A DNA stretch of 38,629 nt from Planctomycetota bacterium. Lineage in GTDB: Bacteria > Planctomycetota > Planctomycetia > Pirellulales > Pirellulaceae. Location of the stretch: the NCBI GenBank assembly GCA_026692885.1, contig JAPLNJ010000686.1, positions 1-38,629 of the forward strand, written 5' to 3'. The notes under the pieces are model-generated. The model was given only the letters and a program-made list of their open reading frames with translations, was not told the DNA's origin and searched no databases. The first letter of the stretch is position 1, and each line of letters opens with the position of its first letter. A program made the translations under genes and the position numbers. Positions 1 to 6,866 of the stretch are shown piece by piece.

Positions 1-1
1 T

Positions 2-2995
2 GCGGTGGGCCAGTCTTCGGTGACGGTGAACCTGGCTGCGGTGGATGATTCGATCGTGGACGGCACGCAAACGGTCACGATCACGGCCTCGGCCACGGGC
101 TTCACCAACGGCAGCGACACGCTGCAGGTGACGGACAACGATGGGGATGTGATCCCGCCGACCATCACTAGCCTCTTACCCGCGGATAATGCCACCGGCG
201 TGGTCGTGGGGACGAATCTCGTAATCACGTTCAACGAGAACGTCCAGAAGGGCGATGGCAATATCGTGGTCAAGAAGACCAGCGACAATTCGACTGTGGA
301 GACGATCGCCGTGAGCAGCGCCGCCGTGACCATTTCCGGTGTCACGGCGACGATCGACCCGGCGACGACGCTGGCCGCCAGTACGGGCTACTACGTCGAA
401 GTGGCGGCGGGAGCGTTGGAGGACCTCAGCGGCAACGATTTCGCCGGCATCACCGGTGCCACGGCCTGGAACTTCACGACGAGCAGTATCCCTGGAGAGA
501 TCCGCGCAGAGTTGCGAATCGTCAGCGTTCCGGCGGCTGCGGACCGGATGGGCGATGCGACTTTCGCAGCGTACACGTCGCTCAGTTCCGTGCCCGTGAG
601 CAGCCCCTACTATGCCGAGGTGTGGCTGCGGGACACGGGCACGCTCCGCGGGATTGCGGGCGGCGCCGTCGATCTGAGCTACACGACAGCCCCGGCAACC
701 ACCACCGCGATCGACCATGGCGGCGTTTACACCGTGCTGCCCTCCGGCACGACCGACGACGCCAACGGCCTCGTGGACAACCTCGGCGGTGGTACCTTCA
801 ACGCGGGCGAGGGGACAACGCAGTGGGTCCGCCTGGGAACGACGACGTTCCAGGGCACGGCCGCCGGTGCCGTGACCTTCACGCTGGGGCATGACTTGTC
901 GCCTGGCGCCGCCAATTCAAATTTTGCGGAAGTGGGCGCGGGCAACTTGGACTGGAGCCTAGTGCAGTTCCCCGCCGCGTCGCTCACTCTTCAACAAGTG
1001 CAGGGGAACGTCGAGGTGTACCTGGTACCGCGGCTAGTGAAGTCCGCGGTGGACACGTCGACCAGCTTGCCCGCGTCGGAGCGTTCGCCGTTCTGGGCCC
1101 TGGAAGGCAGCATGACACCGGGCGTGAACGATTTCTACGTCGAAGTCTGGGTGCGCAGCGATCCGGCGAATGCGGCGGGCATCAGCGGCGGAAGCGTGAA
1201 CATCAGCTTCGATCCGCGCTACGCCCGCGCGGCCGCCATCGATCACGGTAGCATCTACACCTTGCTCCCGGTCGAGAGCATCAACAACACGACCGGGGTA
1301 GTGAGCCTGGGGGGCGGAACGTTGGCCGCGGACAAGGGCCGGGACGGATATGTCCTCCTGGGACGGGTTGAATTCCAAGGGAATGCCCCTGTGGACGAAG
1401 TGGCGCATCAGGCCGGCCCCTTTAGCGTTGCTTTGGCCTCCGCTGCGGGCCCCAAGAGTTTTGCCGAGGTCGGCCTGGGGAATGTGGACGCCACGTTTAA
1501 GCCGATTCCAACGACGAACGTCAAGGCGGTGATTTACGACATCGACGACAGTGGCGCGGTCGACTTTGGGGACTTCTCCTACTTCGTGCCAGCGTTCGGC
1601 AAACCGGTGGGCGGCACCGAGCCGCCCTACAAGTGGTGGGCTGATTTTGATGCCAGTGGGACGGTCGATTTTGGCGACTTCAGCTACTTCGTGACCGCCT
1701 TTGGCAAGGCTTTCAACGACCTGGGCATCAAGTTCCCAAGCGGCGGGCAGGGTTTGTTGGCAGCGAACGATGCGGCGAGCGGGGAAGCCGAGGGCCTGGT
1801 CACCGCCCCGTTGTCCACCACCGTAGTGCCCGAAATCCAAGCCGAACTGCGGCTTGTCACCACCCCGGCTACCGCCGATCACCTGAGCGACGCGAGCTTC
1901 GCTTCGTACGCTTCGATCAGCGCGGTACCCGTGAACAGCACCTACTATGGCGAGGTGTGGCTGCGAGATACCGGAACGATCCGTGGTATTGCGGGCGGGA
2001 GCCTAGACTTGGCCTATACGACGGCCGAGGCGGACGCCGCCGCAATCGACCACAGCAGCGTCTTCAATGTCCTAACTTCGGGAACGATCGACGACATAAA
2101 CGGGCTGGTGGACAACTTGGGCGGGGGCACGTTCAGCGGCGGGGAGGGTACCGCGCAGTGGGTTCGCCTAGCGACCATGATGTTCACGTCCACAGCAGCT
2201 GGTGACGTGACGTTCCTGCTTGATCATGATTCGTCGCTGGGTGCCAGCAATCCGAACTTCGCGGAGGTTGGTGCCGGGAGTATCGATTGGAGTCTAATCC
2301 ACTTCAACGGCTCACCGACAACGCTTCGTCAGCTGCCCCTACGCGCCTGGTGCAACCCAATGCAAGCCGAGGACGTGAACGGCGACGGCCGCGTCTCGCC
2401 TCTGGACGTTCTGATCATTATTAACCATATCAACGCGGTCGGGGCGGGGCCTTTGCCCATGCCGCCCCCAAACCTCAAAGGTCCTCCACTGTACTTGGAT
2501 GTCAATGGCGACGACTCGGCAACTGCGATCGACGTCCTAATGGTCATTAACCTCCTCAATCAACGTGCCTCCGAGGCGAACGCTGGCGAGGGGGAATCCG
2601 CGTCGCCGCCGGTTGTCGACATTCCGTCTCAGTTCGCATGGGCTGCGTCTGGTCCCGCGACCCCTTTTCTGCCCAAGGAGCTGTTTTACGCCAAGCCCAG
2701 TTTCTCCAAGCCAGAGCAATCACGCCGAATTCAAGGCATCGTTCCGGCGATCCCAGCTGAAATCGTGGGTCAGTTGAAGTACGAGACGATCCTGGCAGAT
2801 GGCCAACCCATGTCAGCGGGAGCCTGCAGTCAAAATGATCGTCGGCACGTTTTTGCGGCGATGGATCTTCCTCGACTCCAGCAAGACACGATGCTCGACG
2901 ACCTCGTGAGTGCACCCCGCTTCGGTGAACTTGACGATTTGATCGATCTTCTCGCGAACGATGTCGCTGCCGCTCACGTTGGCACCAATGGCTAG
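2..2995 (+). CDS. Large secreted dockerin-type protein with cohesin-like repeats, 5' end outside window
   Basis: The frame is open from the first bases, so the true start lies upstream; about 997 C-terminal residues are visible. Counting from base 5, residues 1-45 look like the end of a Calx-beta domain and 50-160 like a bacterial Ig/SbsA-like domain (IPPTITSLLPADNATGV). Three cohesin-like domains follow at about 162-320, 335-505 and 607-770; the first and third are near copies (YYAEVWLRDTGTLRGIAGG and YYGEVWLRDTGTIRGIAGG). Two kinds of Ca-binding repeat are present: an internal pair with the core VDFGDFSYFV (about 515-570), and a canonical dockerin pair near the C-terminus (DVNGDGRVSPLDVLIIINHI, DVNGDDSATAIDVLMVINLL). 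The C-terminal tail (FGELDDLIDLLANDVAAAH) resembles the tails of the two LEPR proteins at 12883-19800. Probably an extracellular or envelope structural protein; the ligand is unknown. Confident as a coding region, not as to role. Confidence 0.9.
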   Translation, partial: AVGQSSVTVNLAAVDDSIVDGTQTVTITASATGFTNGSDTLQVTDNDGDVIPPTITSLLPADNATGVVVGTNLVITFNENVQKGDGNIVVKKTSDNSTVETIAVSSAAVTISGVTATIDPATTLAASTGYYVEVAAGALEDLSGNDFAGITGATAWNFTTSSIPGEIRAELRIVSVPAAADRMGDATFAAYTSLSSVPVSSPYYAEVWLRDTGTLRGIAGGAVDLSYTTAPATTTAIDHGGVYTVLPSGTTDDANGLVDNLGGGTFNAGEGTTQWVRLGTTTFQGTAAGAVTFTLGHDLSPGAANSNFAEVGAGNLDWSLVQFPAASLTLQQVQGNVEVYLVPRLVKSAVDTSTSLPASERSPFWALEGSMTPGVNDFYVEVWVRSDPANAAGISGGSVNISFDPRYARAAAIDHGSIYTLLPVESINNTTGVVSLGGGTLAADKGRDGYVLLGRVEFQGNAPVDEVAHQAGPFSVALASAAGPKSFAEVGLGNVDATFKPIPTTNVKAVIYDIDDSGAVDFGDFSYFVPAFGKPVGGTEPPYKWWADFDASGTVDFGDFSYFVTAFGKAFNDLGIKFPSGGQGLLAANDAASGEAEGLVTAPLSTTVVPEIQAELRLVTTPATADHLSDASFASYASISAVPVNSTYYGEVWLRDTGTIRGIAGGSLDLAYTTAEADAAAIDHSSVFNVLTSGTIDDINGLVDNLGGGTFSGGEGTAQWVRLATMMFTSTAAGDVTFLLDHDSSLGASNPNFAEVGAGSIDWSLIHFNGSPTTLRQLPLRAWCNPMQAEDVNGDGRVSPLDVLIIINHINAVGAGPLPMPPPNLKGPPLYLDVNGDDSATAIDVLMVINLLNQRASEANAGEGESASPPVVDIPSQFAWAASGPATPFLPKELFYAKPSFSKPEQSRRIQGIVPAIPAEIVGQLKYETILADGQPMSAGACSQNDRRHVFAAMDLPRLQQDTMLDDLVSAPRFGELDDLIDLLANDVAAAHVGTNG

Positions 2996-3568
2996 CACGA
3001 GGTTCCCTTGGACAACTTGGGACGAGCCAGATTTTCGGGGGTGGGCTCCAGCGGCTTGGCGTCAGGGTCAGGAACCAACGTCGGACCCGAACGCTGCAGC
3101 AAGTTTGTCAGCTTTACTTAAGATCATGCTGGACTGCCCCGCCATGAAACGGCTGGCGGGTTGAACGGCAGAACCATTGAAGGCCACGCTGTTGACCACT
3201 CGAGTTTCCCGGGGAAACTCCGGCCGAAAACCGCTTGCGAAGCCAAGATGTGGATGCAATTCAGTGGGGATGCGTGCCTGGGGGATGTCGAATGGATGTG
3301 CCGCTAGAAGTGGGAGGCTAGCCGGGACCTGGCGGTGACCCACGGGCGTTGCATCAACTTGCATCACCCGTTGCACCAACATGGTTCTTCTCCAATGTAT
3401 TGCATCAAATCTGTACGTTCTATAGAATGACCGAAGTTATCGGAAGGCGTTTCCGGCGTGGGGTTTGCGGCGTACGCTGGCCCTGCTTGGGTGCAAGCGG
3501 CGCTGCCCTAGGGCGTACGCAAGCGGGTGAAGCTGGTCTCTTCATCCGGCGGCACGTTTACTGATGTA
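2996..3568. other. Intergenic stretch with no convincing gene
   Basis: Between the dockerin protein and the first tandem repeat there is about 570 bp in which all open frames are short, lack a recognisable family and have no good ribosome binding site. A minus-strand frame at 3068-3382 is open, but its translation resembles nothing I know. I see no clear terminator for the upstream gene. Confidence 0.5.
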
Positions 3569-3600
3569 CTGGGGACAAACTGGGGACAAACTGGGGACAG
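3569..3600 (+). repeat. Three tandem 11-bp direct repeats (ctggggacaaa)
   Basis: The unit ctggggacaaa occurs at 3569-3579 and 3580-3590, and ctggggacag follows at 3591-3600. The period of 11 bp is about one helical turn. A second cluster with nearly the same unit lies at 3981-4000, on the other side of the tRNA fragment and just before the integrase fragment. The arrangement suggests protein binding sites, for example recombinase arm or accessory sites; that is inference. Confidence 0.85.
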
Positions 3601-3624
3601 GGTTGGCAAGACAATCCCAACTTG

Positions 3625-3750
3625 GGCCTTGATCGGAACATGGCGCATTGTAACCCGACGCGTCAGCGAGGAAGAGCGGCGTTTCCTCGCTGACGCGTCG
3701 GGTTACCATGATCCGCTGCTAGCGTTTTGCGCAACGTTCCGATCAAGGCC
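3625..3750. repeat. Large nested palindromic element, copy 1
   Basis: Outer arms at 3625-3639 and 3736-3750 (GGCCTTGATCGGAAC and its complement) enclose a perfect 23-bp inner inverted repeat, 3651-3673 against 3683-3705, with a 9-nt loop. Read on the minus strand it contains the core AACGCTAGCAGCGGATCAT, which recurs in the element at 12692-12833. No open frame spans it convincingly. It looks like a dispersed palindromic repeat of the kind common in planctomycete genomes. Confidence 0.9.
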
Positions 3751-3860
3751 CCCAACTTGGTTACAATTCAAAGCACACGGCGGCTTTTCGTATCCAGCAC
3801 CTTGGAAGGAACTTGCAGCACATTGCCGACGCAAAGGCAATCCAAACACAACCCCCTTAA

Positions 3861-3906
3861 GTAGACTGTTATCCAGTGGTTGCGGGTTCGAGTCCCGTGC
3901 GCCTCG
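3861..3906 (+). pseudogene. 3' half of a tRNA gene (probably tRNA-Asn), likely attachment-site remnant
   Basis: Bases 3882-3898 form a complete T-arm (GCGGG-TTCGAGT-CCCGT). Bases 3899-3905 (GCGCCTC) would be the 3' acceptor strand and 3906 the discriminator; CCA is not encoded. Upstream, 3865-3877 (actgttatccagt) resembles an anticodon loop with GTT followed by the 3' anticodon stem, but one base appears missing and no 5' half with a GAGGCGC acceptor precedes it. A 3' tRNA end followed directly by an integrase fragment is the usual footprint of integration into a tRNA gene. The Asn identity is a guess from the anticodon remnant. Confidence 0.75.
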
Positions 3907-3927
3907 CTGAAGTAAGACGTTAAAGAC

Positions 3928-3963
3928 AAGGGACTTACGGCAATCATCTGTCGGTCCCTTTTT
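3928..3963 (+). terminator. Rho-independent-type terminator behind the tRNA fragment
   Basis: AAGGGAC (3928-3934) pairs with GTCCCTT (3954-3960) and the run of T continues to 3963, giving a 7-bp stem with a 19-nt loop and five T residues. The position, 22 nt after the tRNA fragment, fits the terminator carried with the original tRNA gene. Confidence 0.6.
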
Positions 3964-3980
3964 CGTTGTCCAGTGCTGAA

Positions 3981-4000
3981 TGGGGACAAAGTGGGGACAG
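3981..4000 (+). repeat. Second cluster of the 11-bp ggggacaaa repeat
   Basis: tggggacaaag (3981-3991) is followed directly by tggggacag (3992-4000), matching the unit of the 3569-3600 cluster. It lies about 50 bp upstream of the integrase fragment start, so it could be a recombinase binding site or a regulatory site for that gene. Confidence 0.8.
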
Positions 4001-4046
4001 GTTTGCCTTTGCGTTCGACTTGTGTCGCTGGTTCTTTCCCTTGCCC

Positions 4047-4430
4047 ATGGGGAGAATCGCGACATGTGCATCTCTCGAACAACGCGGCAACGCGTACCGC
4101 ATCGTCTTCCGCCACGGCGGCCAGAAAATTACCCGCTCCCTTACGACTCACGACGAGCGGGCGGCCAACGCCTGCCTTGCCCGGTTGGCGGACAACCTTC
4201 GCCGACTGGAGTTGGGCCTACTCACGCCTCCCGAAGGCGTCGACATTGCCAGCTCCCTCTTGAGGCAATTACCGCGCATTCCCCGTCGGGCCCCGCCGTT
4301 CGGATCGCCCGCGAGTTCTTCGAAGAAACCATCTGGCGTTGCGGCGGAATTCGGGATGCGGGTGCGGAATGCCGGCGAGTCAGCTTTGCGATGCATGCCG
4401 CCGGACACGCGGTTTAGAACGCTCACATGA
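4047..4430 (+). pseudogene. Tyrosine recombinase/integrase, N-terminal fragment
   Basis: The frame starting MGRIATCASLEQRGNAYR continues with a strand-rich stretch (IVFRHGGQKITRSLTTHDER) and a helix ending LELGLLTPPEGVDIASSLL. This resembles the N-terminal region of the tRNA-targeting integrases common in planctomycetes. From about residue 75 the similarity fades, and the frame stops at 4430 after about 127 residues, where full-length family members reach roughly 350-400. There is no catalytic domain: no R...HxxR...Y set appears here or downstream. No good ribosome binding site precedes the start. It sits just after a 3' tRNA fragment and its terminator, as expected for the integrase end of an island, and is presumably inactive. 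Confidence 0.6.
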
Positions 4431-4660
4431 TACCTGATGGACGTCGCTAGTCTTGCAGATTTCAGTCAGACTTTGGGATCTGGGGTGTCTGGGAAGCATG
4501 AGACACATGGGCTACAGCCGGCGTCGCCAAAGTGATATACTGAGTCAGCCTCGGAGTAGGAGACGATATAGGAGCGAAACGTGGTAAGAAAACCCGCCCG
4601 ACGTTTTCTCCACATGTCAGTTGCCTCATGCCAAGTTATCTGTGGCAGGTGATATACGCC
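4431..4660 (+). other. Leader region of the four-gene operon
   Basis: This 230-bp region must contain the promoter of the downstream operon. I cannot identify convincing -35/-10 boxes. The short string gtgatatac occurs twice, at about 4531-4539 and 4649-4657, the second overlapping the ribosome binding region of the methyltransferase gene. Composition is richer in A+T than the flanking chromosome. Confidence 0.4.
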
Positions 4661-5872
4661 ATGTCGAACGGCCAAACCAGATTTGCTAGTCTCTTCTCAG
4701 GCTGCGGAGGATTTGACCTTGGCTTCGTGCAAGCTGGCTTCCGATGTGTTGGCGCATTTGACATCGATGAGGATTCCATCGCGACACACAGAATGAACCT
4801 TCGGTCCAAAGCGATGGTTTCCGACTTAATCACCTACACCCCTTCTTGCGAACAGTTTAGAAACCTCGATCTAGTTATTGCCGGACCACCATGTCAGGGC
4901 TTCTCCGTCATTGGGAAACGCGACCTCGCGGATCCCAGAAACGGTCTCCTGGTTCGCGCGGCGCAAATTGCCGTCGCGCTTAGGCCAAAAGCTATCATCA
5001 TCGAGAATGTGGCAGGGGTGGTATCCGGACACCATCGGCGTTATTGGGATAGAATGTTCCACATTCTGCGTTCGGCTGGCTATCGTTCCGAGGAAGTCTG
5101 GTGCGATGCTTGGCGGATGGGCGTTGCGCAGCAACGCAAGCGTGTAGTCGCCATCGCCTGGAATACCGGAAAAGAGTTGCCTCTTATCCTGCCAGAGACG
5201 CCCGGGGGAACCGTTCGGTCCGCACTTGCGCGGCTGACGGATGCCCCGAATCACAAGCCCAGAATCCTTCCTGAACATAACAGGGCGGGGATCATCGCTC
5301 GCCACATCGGCCCAAATCAAAAACTTTCCAACGTGAGGTCTGGTGAACGGTCCGTGCACACCTGGGATATTCCGGAAGTATTCGGACGGACGAATCGAGA
5401 AGAGCGATTGGTGCTGGCGTCACTACTGTCTCGCCGCCGGCGGAACCGCGTTCGCGATTTCGGCGATGCTGACCCTGTAACTGCGAGTGCACTACGACAC
5501 TTTATGAATAGGCCGGTCGCCGCCGTTCTCCAGAGATTGGTGCAGAAGGGCTATGTGCGTCGATCGGGACCGCATTATGACTTAGCTCACACGTTCAACG
5601 GCAAGTTTAGGCGACTCTCCTGGGACACTGCGGCGCCCACAGTGGATACGCGGTACGGTGATCCGAACTACTTCCTTCACCCCGAAGAGCACCGCGCATT
5701 CACGGTCCGAGAGGCCGCTCGCATTCAGGGCTTCCCAGACAGCTTCGTGTTCTGTGGCCCCGATAGAGCACAGTTCCGGATGATAGGGAATGCCGTACCC
5801 CCTCCCCTCGCACGGTTACTAGCCGAGCACATTCGCGAAAGCATCCTACGACCAAGGCACCGAGGAGCGTAG
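4661..5872 (+). CDS. C5-cytosine DNA methyltransferase
   Basis: Predicted to transfer a methyl group from AdoMet to C5 of cytosine in a specific DNA sequence. Numbered from the chosen ATG, motif I is FSGCGG (12-17), motif IV is GPPCQGF (75-81, catalytic Cys78), motif VI is ENV (115-117), motif VIII is QQRKR (157-161), and near the end are ARIQGFPD and IGNAVPPPLA (motifs IX-X). All key motifs are present and the length (403 aa) is normal. The target-recognition region contains a winged-helix-like stretch (about 245-300, with AVLQRLVQKGYVRRSG). An in-frame ATG at 4628 lacks a ribosome binding site, whereas 4661 is preceded by ggcaggtg, so 4661 is preferred. It ends 2 nt before the next gene, so it is the first gene of the operon. 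No neighbouring restriction endonuclease is recognisable, so it may protect DNA from another effector of the operon or serve as a marker. Confidence 0.93.
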   Translation: MSNGQTRFASLFSGCGGFDLGFVQAGFRCVGAFDIDEDSIATHRMNLRSKAMVSDLITYTPSCEQFRNLDLVIAGPPCQGFSVIGKRDLADPRNGLLVRAAQIAVALRPKAIIIENVAGVVSGHHRRYWDRMFHILRSAGYRSEEVWCDAWRMGVAQQRKRVVAIAWNTGKELPLILPETPGGTVRSALARLTDAPNHKPRILPEHNRAGIIARHIGPNQKLSNVRSGERSVHTWDIPEVFGRTNREERLVLASLLSRRRRNRVRDFGDADPVTASALRHFMNRPVAAVLQRLVQKGYVRRSGPHYDLAHTFNGKFRRLSWDTAAPTVDTRYGDPNYFLHPEEHRAFTVREAARIQGFPDSFVFCGPDRAQFRMIGNAVPPPLARLLAEHIRESILRPRHRGA

Positions 5873-5874
5873 TA

Positions 5875-6864
5875 GTGGGATCGTCTTATGTTGAGAAAGC
5901 GCGAGAGTGGGCACGGGAAGCAGACAACACGGCAGACTACGCTGGGATCCTCGAACAAATCGAGTACCTCGCGCATATACTATTTCACGAGTACAAGCCA
6001 AGCAAGGCCGCAGGGGAAAAGCCAATTCTGGATCGGCTTACCGATTGGTTAAACTGCGCCGAGCTTGAGTGTGACCAAAAGACGCTGTTTAGACTAGTGC
6101 CTGAGCTTCTCTTCGTTGGGAGCCAAGAGTTTGACTGTCTGTACCAAGCCGCATTCAACGGCCCCATCGCTCGCTGGCTTCTCGATCAGGAGGGATTACA
6201 ACTCGATGCTTCGCGTACGCCGAAGCGTCTGCGAAAAGCAGAGCAAACGACTTGGTTCTGCGCGATCACTGACAGCATGCAGATTGCCGAATTCTACCAT
6301 CTCAACCATATCGAAGGGGTCGACGTCAGGCCCGTGTGGCATACTCTCCGTAAATTTCTTACGGAGGATGCTGTACAAAAGCTCGACGCACACATGCGAA
6401 CGCAAGGCTTTCGCCGGATAGTCTTGTTGGAGGACTTTGTTGGTACCGGAACTCAAATGGAAGGGGCCGTTAGGTTCGCGGCGGCCCTGCCTGGGCGATT
6501 TCCAATTCTGCTCTGCCCACTTGTCATCTGCCCCAAGGGCGCGGAGAAGGCCCGAGACTTACAACGCGAGATTGGGCATCTTACCTTCTCTCCCGTCTTC
6601 GAGCTGCCAGAGAGTGCCTTTCTTTCAAGTTTGCCGGTCGAGCAGGAGACTGGCTTTATGAAGGAACTGCGGGAAGCGGTTATTCGGCTGCAGCCCCGGT
6701 TGATCAATCCTAAATGCAAATACGGACCGTTCGGTTTCAGACGCACTGGAGCATTGGTCGTCCTTCATACCAACTGTCCGAACAACACGCTCCCAATAAT
6801 CCACCACTTGTCATCGGGTGGTGATCCCTGGACACCGTTGTTTCGGCGTTCTGAAAGGACTTAG
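5875..6864 (+). CDS. Phosphoribosyltransferase-like protein of predicted conflict-system type (PRTase-CE-like)
   Basis: The protein is 329 aa, with no signal peptide or membrane segment. Residues 182-194 (IVLLEDFVGTGTQ) match the PRPP-binding loop of type I phosphoribosyltransferases: hydrophobic strand, acidic pair E186-D187, then a GTGT turn. A conserved-looking tail NCPNNTLPIIHH (300-311) followed by PWTPLFRR agrees with my memory of the PRTase-CE group, predicted members of prokaryotic conflict systems; this was not searched. The N-terminal 120 residues are helical and unassigned. The start is GTG at 5875 with gaggag 7 nt upstream; the gene begins 2 nt after the methyltransferase and ends 2 nt before the ATPase, so co-translation is very likely. 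The reaction is unknown: it could be a ribosyl or nucleotide transferase, or a nucleotide sensor. It is probably not a purine or pyrimidine salvage enzyme, because the flanking regions differ. Confidence 0.75.
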   Translation: MGSSYVEKAREWAREADNTADYAGILEQIEYLAHILFHEYKPSKAAGEKPILDRLTDWLNCAELECDQKTLFRLVPELLFVGSQEFDCLYQAAFNGPIARWLLDQEGLQLDASRTPKRLRKAEQTTWFCAITDSMQIAEFYHLNHIEGVDVRPVWHTLRKFLTEDAVQKLDAHMRTQGFRRIVLLEDFVGTGTQMEGAVRFAAALPGRFPILLCPLVICPKGAEKARDLQREIGHLTFSPVFELPESAFLSSLPVEQETGFMKELREAVIRLQPRLINPKCKYGPFGFRRTGALVVLHTNCPNNTLPIIHHLSSGGDPWTPLFRRSERT

Positions 6865-6866
6865 CA

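Noticed and set aside
3068..3382. Minus-strand frame of 104 residues in the left gap
   Set aside because: No ribosome binding site, no recognisable domain, and an odd amino-acid composition.
3527..3910. Plus-strand frame of 127 residues across the palindrome and tRNA fragment
   Set aside because: It translates the repeat arms and the tRNA T-arm, so it is not a real protein.
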